Counted from the first letter of the stretch, positions 50,315-59,290 are shown. The stretch is 64,000 nucleotides of DNA from Acidimicrobiia bacterium (GCA_028284765.1 JANQRA010000007.1:1-64000), one strand, 5' to 3'. Made by a program: numbers and translations. Notes: a model not told the origin generated them from the sequence alone.

Positions 50315-50794
50315 ATGGGAAACACACGATTGGAAGGTCAGGGATCGCCCACCGGTCTGAAGCGTTGGTTCCTTCGCGCCCCCATCGGCCTCTACAGGGC
50401 TCGGCTCGGATTCTTGTTTGGCAATCGGTTCCTGATGCTCGAGCACGTCGGAAGGAAGTCAGGCCAGACACGACGGACAGTCCTCGAAGTGGTGGTGAAC
50501 CGACCTGATGCCGTATTCGTTGCGGCAGGTTGGGGCGCCAAGGCTCAATGGTTCGCCAATCTGAAAGCCAATCCTCAAGCCCGCTATCACCTCGGTTCGA
50601 AGGTGTACGACACAGACGCTGTTGTGGTGGACCAAGAGGAGGCAGCTCGACTGATGGCGGAGTACGCGGATAGTCATCCCAAAGCCTTGGACCGATTGTC
50701 CAAGTTCATACTCGACGATCCACCCGACACACCAAAGGCACAGGCAGAAGCAGTGGCGGCCGTGGTTCCCTTGGTGAAGCTTCCCAAGGGATAG
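50315..50794 (+). CDS. Ddn-like deazaflavin(F420)-dependent nitroreductase family protein
   Basis: This 159-residue protein shows the split-barrel Ddn pattern: GLYRARLGFLFGNRFLMLEHVGRKSGQTRRTVLEVV and FVAAGWGAKAQWFANLKANPQARYHLG. These match actinobacterial F420-dependent quinone/nitro reductases. The N-terminus is short, with residues 12-26 forming the membrane-near helix of the family. The natural substrate is unknown. Confidence 0.88.
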   Translation: MGNTRLEGQGSPTGLKRWFLRAPIGLYRARLGFLFGNRFLMLEHVGRKSGQTRRTVLEVVVNRPDAVFVAAGWGAKAQWFANLKANPQARYHLGSKVYDTDAVVVDQEEAARLMAEYADSHPKALDRLSKFILDDPPDTPKAQAEAVAAVVPLVKLPKG

Positions 50795-50831
50795 AGGGGC
50801 TGCTCGGCTCAATCCCGATACGGGTTCGCCT

Positions 50832-51794
50832 CTAAGAGGTTGATCCCCACTTCAGAACGCGCATCGCTCTCAGTGTGATCCACCGGCTTGGCTGACCTTC
50901 AGGGTCATCGACGTCGAAATGGATCGCACCTGGCCACACTTTCTCCCGCTTCCACCGACCGTCGCTGCCCTTGCGATTCTCCACAAGGTCGAGAGCGCGT
51001 TCGACACGTTGGTCAGGCCGGCGAGTAGTCCTCAAGTGGTCCAGGCCACGCAAAACGTCGTAGTGCCACCAGTTCGGAAACGAGAAACGGGCCCATGCTT
51101 CGTTGATCAGCTCTCCGTTGGAGAGACGGAGCATCAATTGACGCTCGAGTAGGTATTCCTCGCCTCTCTCAATGGCTTCGTCGAGATCGCTGGCCTTTTC
51201 GCTGCGTTCTCGAAAGGCGGCCAGACCCTCGATCACCGCGATCGTCGTATCAAACGAGCCGCGTTTCGAGCCGTTCTCCTGTTCGCAGTTCCAGCCGCCG
51301 TCTTCCATCTGCTCTCCGAGCAGGCGGTCGACAATTGATGTGACATCAACGCCGAAGTAGGAACCGTTGGCCACGGTCTGACCGTTGACACACGGTTCGA
51401 CTTCCCCTTCGAAGAACGGCTCACCGGCGTACTCCCAACTGGCGTTGTCTTTGACGAGCGCCACTGCCTGGAGCACGTCCGACGATTCAGGGTCAACGCC
51501 GAACCAACGCAACTGGGAAAGCGCCCAGGTCGTTGCTGTCCACGGTTGCCCGAGCAGTCTTCCATCCGGGCCGCGCTCGAGATTCGAGGTATCTGACGGG
51601 AAGTAGGCGCCATTGGCCCAGTAGCCGTCGGGGTCCTGGAGTTCGAGGAGCCGGGCTCCCCAGCCCTCCGTAGCCACACGTCGGCGCTCGGCGGCGACCT
51701 CCTCGGCAGCCGAACCCTCGAGGTGTTGCATGACCTGCCATCTGATCGCAGGGTCGGAGTCGAGCAGCCAGGTGAGAGCGTCCATGTGCGCCAT
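50832..51794 (-). CDS. Squalene-cyclase/prenyltransferase-like alpha-toroid protein
   Basis: This 320-residue protein is built of helical hairpin repeats with aromatic motifs typical of the alpha/alpha toroid: LQDPDGYWANGAYF, EQMEDGGWNCEQENGSKRGSFDTTIAVIEGL, and GSDGRWKREKVWPGAIHFD. It lacks a recognisable DxDD cyclase motif, and is about half the length of squalene-hopene cyclase. It may be a degradative or binding homologue. It lies 18 bp beyond the divergent TetR's stop on the same strand. Confidence 0.72.
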   Translation of the reverse strand: MAHMDALTWLLDSDPAIRWQVMQHLEGSAAEEVAAERRRVATEGWGARLLELQDPDGYWANGAYFPSDTSNLERGPDGRLLGQPWTATTWALSQLRWFGVDPESSDVLQAVALVKDNASWEYAGEPFFEGEVEPCVNGQTVANGSYFGVDVTSIVDRLLGEQMEDGGWNCEQENGSKRGSFDTTIAVIEGLAAFRERSEKASDLDEAIERGEEYLLERQLMLRLSNGELINEAWARFSFPNWWHYDVLRGLDHLRTTRRPDQRVERALDLVENRKGSDGRWKREKVWPGAIHFDVDDPEGQPSRWITLRAMRVLKWGSTS

Positions 51795-51812
51795 TCTCGC
51801 GCCTTGGATTCG

Positions 51813-52400
51813 TCAGGAGCTTGCGCCAACGAGTCTTCGGAACAGTTCTTTCACATCCGAGATTGCCTTCTCCTGGTCGCTGTGGTGAAAGCAGGGGCCT
51901 ATGTAGCCGTGGAGCAGGAAGTGGATCAGGACGTCGAGGTCCAACTCCTTGAGATCGAACTCCCCGGCTTCGACTCCGCCCTCGACTATTCGTCCCAGAA
52001 GGTCGCGAGCGCCCGCCATGGGTTCTTCTGCATTCGAAGGGATCTCATGGAAGACGGCGTGATACAAGCCATGGTTGTCCAGCTCGAAACGCATCCAGTG
52101 CTCGGCGACTGCGTCCAGCTTCTGAGCCCAGCTGAGTTCGTTGCTATCAGCGACCTCCGCGGGGTGTTCAAGCATTTGATTCCAGATGTCGGCTTGCAGG
52201 CCCGCCAGCAGCTCGTCGCGTGATCGGAAGTGGAGGTAGATCGAGCCTTTGGCGACGCCCGCTACTTCCGCGACCCGGGCAATCGACGTGTCGCCAAGTC
52301 CTTCCTCGAGAGCGAGCTTTGTCGCTGCATCGAGTATCTGCCGTCTTCTGACATCTGCCGGCTGATAGCGGCCTTCGCTTTTGGAGGTTTCGGTGGGCAT
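51813..52400 (-). CDS. TetR-family regulator
   Basis: The ATG at complement 52398-52400 gives 195 residues; longer starts would run into the operator. The HTH is clear (RRRQILDAATKLALEEGLGDTSIARVAEVAGVAKGSIYLHFRSRDELLAGLQAD). The C-terminal domain is alpha-helical with a His/Asp-rich end. It is divergent from the methyltransferase operon and shares the 52433-52449 operator region, so it probably represses both. Confidence 0.92.
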   Translation of the reverse strand: MPTETSKSEGRYQPADVRRRQILDAATKLALEEGLGDTSIARVAEVAGVAKGSIYLHFRSRDELLAGLQADIWNQMLEHPAEVADSNELSWAQKLDAVAEHWMRFELDNHGLYHAVFHEIPSNAEEPMAGARDLLGRIVEGGVEAGEFDLKELDLDVLIHFLLHGYIGPCFHHSDQEKAISDVKELFRRLVGASS

Positions 52401-52422
52401 TTCGATGTGGAGGTTAACGCGC

Positions 52423-52451
52423 TTGACAAGCGAATGACCAGTGGTCATTAT
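52423..52451 (+). promoter_or_regulatory. Promoter and TetR operator of the methyltransferase operon
   Basis: The -35 TTGACA (52423-52428) and -10 CATTAT (52446-52451) are 17 bp apart. The spacer holds AATGACCA-G-TGGTCATT (52433-52449), a perfect 8-bp-arm palindrome. Two further AGTGACC repeats follow at 52452 and 52465. A TetR dimer here would block the rightward promoter toward 52516. Confidence 0.75.
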
Positions 52452-52515
52452 AGTGACCATCAGTCAGTGACCGATAGTCAGTCGACTGGTTTATCCATAT
52501 ACGAGAGGTTCGGAA

Positions 52516-52797
52516 GTGAATACTTCAACTAGTCCAACAGCACAGGAGCTGGTCAAGTCGATCGTCGATGTGCTTGACGAGATCCGAGATACGAACGGCC
52601 TGCCTGTCGCCACGAGAGAGAGCTGTGCACACTCGGTACGAGCAATCCACGAGAGCGTGCATGGGTTGTCGCTCTGGCTACGCGAGCTTCTGGAGTGGGC
52701 ACCGCTGGCTCCTGAAACGAGGGGACGCGCAGTTCGACTTGCACGGGAGCTGCATGAGGCCGATCAGAACTTCCATCCCGCACTCGAGGTCGCCTGA
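52516..52797 (+). CDS. Small helical protein heading the methyltransferase operon
   Basis: The GTG at 52516 follows GAGAGG. The 93-residue product is soluble and almost wholly helical (AQELVKSIVDVLDEIRDTNGL, HSVRAIHESVHGLSLWLREL, GRAVRLARELHEADQNFH). No family is recognised. It is first in a run of four or five co-directional genes, 2 bp before the methyltransferase. Confidence 0.65.
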   Translation: MNTSTSPTAQELVKSIVDVLDEIRDTNGLPVATRESCAHSVRAIHESVHGLSLWLRELLEWAPLAPETRGRAVRLARELHEADQNFHPALEVA

Positions 52798-52799
52798 AT

Positions 52800-53393
52800 A
52801 TGCGTCCTTCACAAATCGGAAAGGCTCTGGGACACCTGTGGTCTTCCAGTGTCAACAGCGATGCCGTGGCTCAACTCGGCTTGGAGCCCGGCGAAACTGT
52901 CCTTGATATCGGTGCCGGGTTCGGCCCATCGGCTTTGGAAGCTGCCGCCGCAGTTGGTCCCGCAGGCTCGGTTGTTGCGGTCGACCCGTCCCGAGTAATG
53001 CGACTCGTGCTGGCTGTGAGACGAACTCTCGTCGGCAACGCCCGACAGATCACAGTATTGAAAGGGTCAGGTGAAGACGTCCCGCTACCTGATCGGTCCG
53101 TCGACGCAGCGATTTCCATGAACGTCATGCATCATCTGGACAACTTGAAGCTCACGGCGGCAGAGCTGTACAGGGTGATGCATCCTGGTGGGAGGGTCCT
53201 CCTCATTGACGAGGACTTCGGCCATGAGGACCACAGCTTCCACGCCGATCACGGCTCGGGTCCGCACTTCATCGATCCAGCCGACATGGTTTCAGCTCTG
53301 GAGGCGGCCGGGTTCGTGGATGCTGGCGAGAGTCATGAAGACGTGGGAGGCGAGATCTCATTTGTCATCCGCGCCAGAAAGGGGACGGAGTGA
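52800..53393 (+). CDS. Class I SAM-dependent methyltransferase
   Basis: This 197-residue Rossmann-type enzyme has motif I VLDIGAGFGPSALEAA, the acidic VVAVDPSRV after beta-2, GEDVPLPDRSVDAAISMNVMHHL and the GGRVLLIDEDFG strand. The family transfers methyl from S-adenosylmethionine to small molecules or proteins; acceptor unknown. It overlaps the next gene by 4 bp. Confidence 0.92.
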   Translation: MRPSQIGKALGHLWSSSVNSDAVAQLGLEPGETVLDIGAGFGPSALEAAAAVGPAGSVVAVDPSRVMRLVLAVRRTLVGNARQITVLKGSGEDVPLPDRSVDAAISMNVMHHLDNLKLTAAELYRVMHPGGRVLLIDEDFGHEDHSFHADHGSGPHFIDPADMVSALEAAGFVDAGESHEDVGGEISFVIRARKGTE

Positions 53394-54013
53394 ATCCTTC
53401 GACTCGCACGCTGTGGGATCTGCAGGAGCGCCATCCCGGCGACCGGAAGCGACTCTTCACCGCGGTTCGGCAAGCCATAGGTGGAGAAGCCGCGCTCTAT
53501 CCGGGGTCGTTCGTCGATGTCGCCGCCTCTTTCGCCTACCCGGCTGTCACCTACGTCGACATTGACAAGCGGACCCCACGGTTCTTCGACGACCGGGAGG
53601 GAGTTGGCGAGATCATCACTGCTGAAGGTGGCCGAGATGACGCCAGTTTCACATTCATCCACGGTGACTACACGACCCCGTTGCAGTTGGATGACGAGTC
53701 CTTCGATGTCCTCATTTCTCTGTATGCAGGCTTGGTGTCCGATCACTGCACCAGATACCTGAAGGTAGGAGGCCACCTGCTCGCCAATCCGAGCCACGGT
53801 GACGTCGCCTTGGCGACGACCGACGATCGATATCAGCTCGCGGCGGTAGTCAAAGCCAAGACGGGTGGATACTCGGTGGATTCAGGTTCACTGGATGAGT
53901 ACCTGGTTCCGAAGAAGGGACCTGCACCGGAGGCTGATGCCATCAGGGTCAATCAGAGGGGTGTCGGCTACACAAAGTCGGCCTTTGCCTACTTGTTTCG
54001 TCGGGTGAGTTGA
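53390..54013 (+). CDS. Methyltransferase-like protein with degenerate SAM motif
   Basis: This 207-residue GTG-started protein has the class I methyltransferase layout: SFVDVAASFAYPAVTYVDIDKR, FTFIHGDYTTPLQL, FDVLISLYAGLVSDHCTRYLKVGGHLLAN. The Gly-rich SAM loop is replaced by VAASFAYP, although the acidic residue after beta-2 (YVDID) is kept. It may not bind SAM normally and might act with the preceding active enzyme. It overlaps both neighbours (GTGA and TTGA). Confidence 0.72.
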   Translation: MNPSTRTLWDLQERHPGDRKRLFTAVRQAIGGEAALYPGSFVDVAASFAYPAVTYVDIDKRTPRFFDDREGVGEIITAEGGRDDASFTFIHGDYTTPLQLDDESFDVLISLYAGLVSDHCTRYLKVGGHLLANPSHGDVALATTDDRYQLAAVVKAKTGGYSVDSGSLDEYLVPKKGPAPEADAIRVNQRGVGYTKSAFAYLFRRVS

Positions 54014-54726
54014 CCCGACCCGCTCGGTCTGTGACCTACCTTGTGCGGGTGAGCCACATCGGGACGTTGCGCGAGAAGCCGCTCCACGCCTCAGTCAAGG
54101 CCTGGTACTCCGAACCAGGTGACCTCATCGAGCACCCGGTCGACAGATACGTCATCGACATCGTTCGTGGCGACCTTTTGATCGAGGTGCAGACTGGCGG
54201 GTTCTCCTCGATGAAGGCGAAGCTGGCATCACTTCTCGACGGCGGACATCGGGTGCGGATTGTCCATCCGATAGCAAGCGAGAAGTGGATCGTTCGATGT
54301 GATGATGACGGGACGATCCTCGACCGGAGGAAGTCACCGAAGCGAGGCGATGTCCTCGATGTCTTCTCGGAACTCGTCGCGTTTCCGCAAGTCCTCAACG
54401 ATCCCCTCGTGGAACTCGAGGTTCTGATGGTCAAAGTCGACGAGATGAGGGTGCACCAGCCGGGAAAGGCCTGGCGACGACGGGGGTGGGTGGTGGCTGA
54501 GCGTCATTTGCTGGAGGTCGACTCGGCGCAACGAATCGACGATCCCCTCTCGATGCTCCCCTCGGAGTTGCCCAGCCAGTTCACTACGAGGGACCTGGCT
54601 GAGGCGACGGTAAGACCCATGCGATCTGCCCAGCAGATGGTCTATTGCCTGCGTGAGTCCGGCAGTCTCGAAACGGTTGGGAAGGTCGGCAACAGCCTGC
54701 TCTATCGGTCTCCGCACTGCTCATAG
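54010..54726 (+). CDS. Uncharacterised family with PD-(D/E)XK-like motif
   Basis: The chosen TTG at 54010 overlaps the upstream stop and gives 238 residues; GTG at 54049 (MSHIGTLREKPL) is an equally good start. The N-terminal half contains Asp-VRGDLLIE-x-Gln followed by SSMKAKL, a D...ExQ...K pattern like a restriction-nuclease fold. The middle holds KSPKRGDVLDVFSELVAFP and the C-terminus looks like a winged helix (FTTRDLAEATVRP, AQQMVYCLRESGSLETVGKVGNSLLY). Activity is inferred, not shown. Confidence 0.65.
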   Translation: MTRPARSVTYLVRVSHIGTLREKPLHASVKAWYSEPGDLIEHPVDRYVIDIVRGDLLIEVQTGGFSSMKAKLASLLDGGHRVRIVHPIASEKWIVRCDDDGTILDRRKSPKRGDVLDVFSELVAFPQVLNDPLVELEVLMVKVDEMRVHQPGKAWRRRGWVVAERHLLEVDSAQRIDDPLSMLPSELPSQFTTRDLAEATVRPMRSAQQMVYCLRESGSLETVGKVGNSLLYRSPHCS

Positions 54727-54756
54727 CGACGTCTGACCTGCGAAAATTGATGGCTC

Positions 54757-55755
54757 GTGTTCGATCCACCAGCTCCACCGCGACGAAGAGCGATAATCCG
54801 AGTCGGAATCCCGGCCATCCTCGTGGTCGGCCTTGTGGTCGCGTTCGTGGTTGCCGAGGCAGGTGAGGAGACACAGGCCGAGATCGAATACCTGAACGAG
54901 ATACGAACCCACGCCGCCGAACTATCCCGAAGTGGGTCCTCCCTCGGCCAGTTGTTCGCTGATCTGCGCGAGGTTGGGCGCGACGAGTTCACCACTGTTC
55001 TCGGCGGTCTCAGCTCCGACCTGGAAGCGGCCGAGGTCTTTGTTGCGGAGGAGCCACCGACTGAGGCGCTGGTTCCGGTCTGGTCCTTGTATCGGCAAGC
55101 CATCACTGCATGGGACAAAGGTGTGGAGGATCTCGAGACGGCGGTCCTGCGGGGAGCCGATGACCCTGAGGACGCCCTCGCCATCAACATGGTCGCTGAC
55201 GCCCTCGCCGAGATTCGGGCCGGTGACGCACTGTTTCTGGATCTGAAGGCAGAGTTCGAGCGAGCAGAGGTGCCCGAGCCGATCTCGCCCTTGCTCAGCG
55301 TGAGGCTCAGCCCGGCTGACGGTGGGCTGGCTTCACTAGCCGTTGGATACGTCAACGCTGCCAGATCGTCAACGAACAATCTCGGGCTACGTCCTGGTCT
55401 CAAAGTGTCGACGATCACGACCAACCCACTCTGGCAGTTGAGTGTCGCCGGCCAAGCAGTCGTTCCAGCCACCGAAGAAGTTGTATTCAGCGTGGTCGTG
55501 ACTAACTCCGGGAACGTGGCGTCTGGCATCGAAACGCTCGAGCTGTCGATGACCGATGGTGGCGGTGATCCGTTCCGGACCAATGCTGAGGTGCCGAGTC
55601 TCGATCCAAACGGTCAGACGACTGTTTCTTTCCCGGCCATTGCCGTCGTGCCTGACACTCTCTACGAGGTCTCAGTCGGGCTTGTCGTGGTCAATCCGGA
55701 TGCAGATCTCACCGACAATGCTTTGACCGTCCAATTCACCGTGAACCCGGCGTGA
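54757..55755 (+). CDS. Membrane-anchored extracellular protein with CARDB-like domain
   Basis: This 332-residue GTG-started protein has one N-terminal TM (IRVGIPAILVVGLVVAFVVAEAG), a helical region from 35 to 170 and a C-terminal beta-sandwich from about 205 (SVVVTNSGNVASGIETLELSMTDGGG, VVNPDADLTDNALTVQFTV). It resembles CARDB-type adhesive domains. It sits between the methyltransferase operon and serS. Role unknown, probably outside the cell. Confidence 0.7.
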   Translation: MFDPPAPPRRRAIIRVGIPAILVVGLVVAFVVAEAGEETQAEIEYLNEIRTHAAELSRSGSSLGQLFADLREVGRDEFTTVLGGLSSDLEAAEVFVAEEPPTEALVPVWSLYRQAITAWDKGVEDLETAVLRGADDPEDALAINMVADALAEIRAGDALFLDLKAEFERAEVPEPISPLLSVRLSPADGGLASLAVGYVNAARSSTNNLGLRPGLKVSTITTNPLWQLSVAGQAVVPATEEVVFSVVVTNSGNVASGIETLELSMTDGGGDPFRTNAEVPSLDPNGQTTVSFPAIAVVPDTLYEVSVGLVVVNPDADLTDNALTVQFTVNPA

Positions 55756-55779
55756 CCCGCTTGTACCATCGCTCGACCC

Positions 55780-57027
55780 ATGCTTGATCCGAGGATCCTC
55801 CGAGACAGACCCGAAGCCGTGCGCGACTCGCTGCAGCGACGTGGCGTTGATATCGACCTCGACGGTCTGATCGCCCTCGATGCCCGTCATCGGTCCACCC
55901 TCACCGAAGCCGAGTCGTTGCGAGCTCAACAGAAGGACGCTGGGAAGGAGATCGCTTCGTTGGAGGGTGACGCCAAGGCCAAGGCGATCGAGGAGGTATC
56001 GGGCCTGGCCACCGCCGTCAAGGAGAAGACCTCCCAGGCAGACGATCTCGCAAGTGAGTTCCGCAATCGATGGTTGGAGGTTCCGAACCTCGTAGATCCG
56101 ACGGCCGCCGATGGTTTCACCGACGAGGACAACGTCGAAGTGAAGCGGGTTGGCGACGCTCTCGGTGAGGGGACCGACCACGCGAATCTTGGCTCCAGCC
56201 TCGACATCATCGATACCGAGCGCGCTGCCAAGGTTTCGGGGAGCCGTTTCGGCTATCTCAAGGGCAAGGGAGCGATGCTGGAGCTGTCTTTGGTGCGTTG
56301 GGCCATGGACCATCTCTCGGAAGCCGGATTCACTCCGATGATTCCTCCGGTCCTGGTCAGGGAGCATGCACTGGAAGGCACCGGATTCTTCCCGGAGGCC
56401 CGGGAGCAGGTTTATGAGATCGAAAGGGACGAGCTGTTCCTGGTCGGGACCTCTGAGGTTCCGTTGGCCGCCTATCACGGCGACGAGATCCTCGACTCAG
56501 TGGACTTGCCGCTGCGATACGCAGGCTTCTCGACATGCTTCCGACGTGAGGCAGGCACCTACGGGAAGGACACCGCCGGAATCTTCCGCGTCCATCAATT
56601 CGACAAGGTCGAGATGTTCGTATTCACCACACCTGACGAGTCTCAGGATGAACACGATCGACTCCTCGAAGTCGAGGAGTCCCTGGTGCGTCAGTTGGAG
56701 TTGCCCTACCGGGTGGTCAACGTGGCCGCCGGCGACCTCGGAGCCAGCGCCGCCAAGAAGTACGACATCGAGGCCTGGTTCCCCGGTGAGCAGGCCTTCC
56801 GGGAGATCACTTCGTGCTCCAACACGACGGACTATCAGGCACGCCGTCTCAAGGTTCGGTACCGAGCCGATGGAGGGAACGTCCTGGCACACACTCTCAA
56901 CGGCACCGCGTGTGCCGTGGGAAGAACGATCCTTGCCATTCTCGAGAATCACCAACAGGTGGACGGGTCGGTCGTGATCCCCGAGGCTCTCCGCAGCTAC
57001 ACCGGGTTCGACGCAATCGAGCCGTGA
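55780..57027 (+). CDS. serS: Serine-tRNA ligase
   Basis: This 415-residue class II synthetase has an N-terminal coiled-coil arm (residues about 25-105, including RAQQKDAGKEIASLEG), motif 2 TCFRREAGTYGKDTAGIFRVHQF and motif 3 NGTACAVGRTILAILEN. It charges tRNA-Ser in the cytosol; two tRNA-Ser genes lie 3 kb downstream. It overlaps the methyltransferase gene by 4 bp (GTGA). Confidence 0.98.
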   Translation: MLDPRILRDRPEAVRDSLQRRGVDIDLDGLIALDARHRSTLTEAESLRAQQKDAGKEIASLEGDAKAKAIEEVSGLATAVKEKTSQADDLASEFRNRWLEVPNLVDPTAADGFTDEDNVEVKRVGDALGEGTDHANLGSSLDIIDTERAAKVSGSRFGYLKGKGAMLELSLVRWAMDHLSEAGFTPMIPPVLVREHALEGTGFFPEAREQVYEIERDELFLVGTSEVPLAAYHGDEILDSVDLPLRYAGFSTCFRREAGTYGKDTAGIFRVHQFDKVEMFVFTTPDESQDEHDRLLEVEESLVRQLELPYRVVNVAAGDLGASAAKKYDIEAWFPGEQAFREITSCSNTTDYQARRLKVRYRADGGNVLAHTLNGTACAVGRTILAILENHQQVDGSVVIPEALRSYTGFDAIEP

Positions 57028-57686
57028 GCGAAGCCTCTGATCCGATATTTGCCCGGATCGCCAAACGATACGACCGGATCAACCGGATCCTCTCGATGGG
57101 TCAGGAACGTCGCTGGCGCTCCCGGGGAGTTGACATGCTCTCGGCGGGCAGCGTGCTCGACCTCGGATGTGGCACCGGAGACACTGACTTTGGGGGACGG
57201 TCGGTCATCGGGCTCGATCCGGTAGTGGAGATGGTGGCGCTCAGCGCGGTACCGGCCCGTGTTGTGGCCGTTGGCGAGGCGATCCCTGTGGCAGATGAGT
57301 CGGTCGATGGTGTGTTCAGTGCCTTCGTCTTCCGGAATCTCACGTCCGTGGACGAGACACTCCAGGAGATCGAACGGGTCCTCAAACCAGGGAAGGCGGC
57401 GGTCGTGGTTGACCTGGCACGTCCCGTCAATCGGTTGCTGCGGCTGCTCCATCGGCTGGGCACAGCTGTCGTGCTTCCTCTCGTGGGGCTGCTGTTCGCC
57501 GGTGCGCCGAAGGAGTACTGGTATCTCCACAAGAGTCTCGACTCGTTGCCGCCGCCCGAGGAAATGTACGAAGGCCGCGACCTCGCACTTGAACAGGTCT
57601 GGCGATCGGGATTGTTCGGGTTCGTATACGGCGTGCGGCTTCGCAAGGACCCCCAGAGGCTTGCCGTCGACCCCGAGGCCGCCTGA
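57024..57686 (+). CDS. UbiE/COQ5-type (demethylmenaquinone) methyltransferase
   Basis: The GTG at 57024 overlaps the serS stop and gives 220 residues. Motifs fit UbiE/MenG: PIFARIAKRYDRINRILSMGQERRWR, VLDLGCGTGDTDFGG and FVFRNLTSVDETLQEIERVLKPGKAAVVVDLARP. Such enzymes methylate demethylmenaquinone or demethylubiquinone at the membrane. Actinobacteria use menaquinone, so menaquinone is likely. No other men genes are in the window. Confidence 0.8.
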   Translation: MSEASDPIFARIAKRYDRINRILSMGQERRWRSRGVDMLSAGSVLDLGCGTGDTDFGGRSVIGLDPVVEMVALSAVPARVVAVGEAIPVADESVDGVFSAFVFRNLTSVDETLQEIERVLKPGKAAVVVDLARPVNRLLRLLHRLGTAVVLPLVGLLFAGAPKEYWYLHKSLDSLPPPEEMYEGRDLALEQVWRSGLFGFVYGVRLRKDPQRLAVDPEAA

Positions 57687-57750
57687 AGCGTTGATCGTGA
57701 CCCCGCCGTCGAGGCACGGGAACGACGTCGACAACGGCCGAAGGCTCAAA

Positions 57751-57845
57751 CCAGGCACTCCTACAGCACCCGAGACAATCCACTTAGGGCTGCTTCCTTC
57801 CGGACCTGACCCGATTCGCGGTGTCCCGCCGCGCAGGACCCAATC
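57751..57845 (-). ncRNA. ffs: Signal recognition particle RNA (4.5S/small SRP type)
   Basis: The minus strand holds the universal SRP RNA domain IV loop at 57787-57812 (GGTCAGGTCCGGAAGGAAGC then AGCCC), flanked by a GC-rich hairpin typical of bacterial 4.5S RNA. Ends are estimated from possible stem pairing and could shift by 5-10 nt. It is in the 431-bp gap between the menG-type gene and the MFS gene. The remaining 57846-58117 has GC-rich inverted stretches but nothing else I can name. Confidence 0.93.
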
Positions 57846-58117
57846 GTCAACGCCCCGACACCGCAGCCGCGGGCTTGACGCCCCGCCGCATCGTGCTCCT
57901 CGGGCGGGGGGTTGAGCCCCGCATGAAGAGGGTTTCGGGAAGAGGGCACCCCTAGCGCCCCGCCTACACGATCAGACAGAAGGCTACCGACGCACGGTCA
58001 CCAACCCAACACCGCTCCCGATTCCGTTCTGTGTCCCGAATCTCACACATAGGTGGAGTATTCCGACACGAAAGGGGTGGAGAGGGCCGTTGAGCCTGTG
58101 TTAGCGTTCGCTATGTA

Positions 58118-59290
58118 ATGAGCAATCGGCGTTTTGGTGATAACTTCAACCGCCTCTTTGCGGCGGCGCTCCTCCAGGAGATGTCGTTCTCGCTGCTCAT
58201 CCACTTGCCGGGGTACTTGAGTGACTTGGGGGCTACCGAAGCGGTCATCGGAGTCCTCTACTCCGCCAGTGCAGTCATCTCCCTGGTGTTCCGACCTTGG
58301 CTCGGGCGCATCCTCGACCTCACCCACCGTCGGACCGTCCTACTGGTGGCGGCCGTCGTCAACGTCGGGATCGTTCTGTTGCTGGCAACCACGTCGGAGT
58401 GGGGCCCCTACCTCTGGGCGATCTTCCTCGTTCAACGAACTATTCAGATCGCGCTCTTCACCACGATGCTGACCTACGGCGCCGACTCGATTCCAATCGA
58501 GCGTCGGACTCAGGGCCTCGCCATCTTCGGCCTTACTGGATTGATCCCTCTGGGATTGGGTGGGTTCCTCGGAGACGTGATCATCGATCAGGGCGGATTC
58601 GATGCCTTGTTCTATGCGGCGGCGGCCGTCTCACTCGGTTCCTGGTTGATCGTGTGGAGCCTTCCGACACTTCCGGTCCGCGGGCGTCAGCCGCGTCGGT
58701 CCTTCTGGGCGGCGTTTGCTCAGAAGACGCTTCTTCCTTTGTGGTTTGTCTCTCTGCTGTTTGCCATCGGCATCGAGTCGCTTTTCACGTTCGTGAGGAC
58801 CTTCGTCGTCGAGCGAGACGTTGGGACCACCGGTCTCTTTCTCGGCGTCTACGGAACCGCGGCGGCCATCACTCGGATCATCGGGGGACGTCTGTACGAC
58901 AAGGTCCCACACCGACCGCTTCTCACCGGTGCTATTGCTGCATACGGAGTTGGCCTGGTCACGCTGGGTGCCGCCTTTTCGGTCCCGATGCTCGTTACCG
59001 CCGCAATCGTGACCGGCACCGCTCATGGCGCCGCCTTTCCCCTCATGTCAAGTGAGGTGGTCAACAGGGCCAGGGTCAGCGAGCGCGGATCTGCGATGGC
59101 AACTTTCACCTCGTTGTTCGATATCGCGCTGGTCGCAGGTGCCCCGATTGTGGGTCTGATGATCGAGGGGATCAGCTACTTCGTGGCATTCACCGTTGTG
59201 GGTCTGGCGATCGCCATTGGCGCGTTTGTCTATCGCATCTGGGATCAGCGCCTTGATCCGTCAACGCTTGTCGCCGAAGAAGTCCTCTAG
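58118..59290 (+). CDS. MFS transporter
   Basis: This 390-residue protein has twelve TM helices with the MFS motif A-like loop RPWLGRILDLTHRRTVLL between TM2 and TM3 and a second, weaker copy GGRLYDKVPHRPLL in the C-terminal half. It is of drug-exporter type by topology; substrate unknown. Its last 30 bp overlap the end of tadA on the opposite strand. Confidence 0.88.
   Translation: MSNRRFGDNFNRLFAAALLQEMSFSLLIHLPGYLSDLGATEAVIGVLYSASAVISLVFRPWLGRILDLTHRRTVLLVAAVVNVGIVLLLATTSEWGPYLWAIFLVQRTIQIALFTTMLTYGADSIPIERRTQGLAIFGLTGLIPLGLGGFLGDVIIDQGGFDALFYAAAAVSLGSWLIVWSLPTLPVRGRQPRRSFWAAFAQKTLLPLWFVSLLFAIGIESLFTFVRTFVVERDVGTTGLFLGVYGTAAAITRIIGGRLYDKVPHRPLLTGAIAAYGVGLVTLGAAFSVPMLVTAAIVTGTAHGAAFPLMSSEVVNRARVSERGSAMATFTSLFDIALVAGAPIVGLMIEGISYFVAFTVVGLAIAIGAFVYRIWDQRLDPSTLVAEEVL

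Noticed and set aside
56814-57023. N-terminal extension of the UbiE-type methyltransferase into serS
   Set aside because: The GTG at 57024 overlaps the serS stop exactly and begins the conserved domain, so the extension is only the alternate frame of serS.
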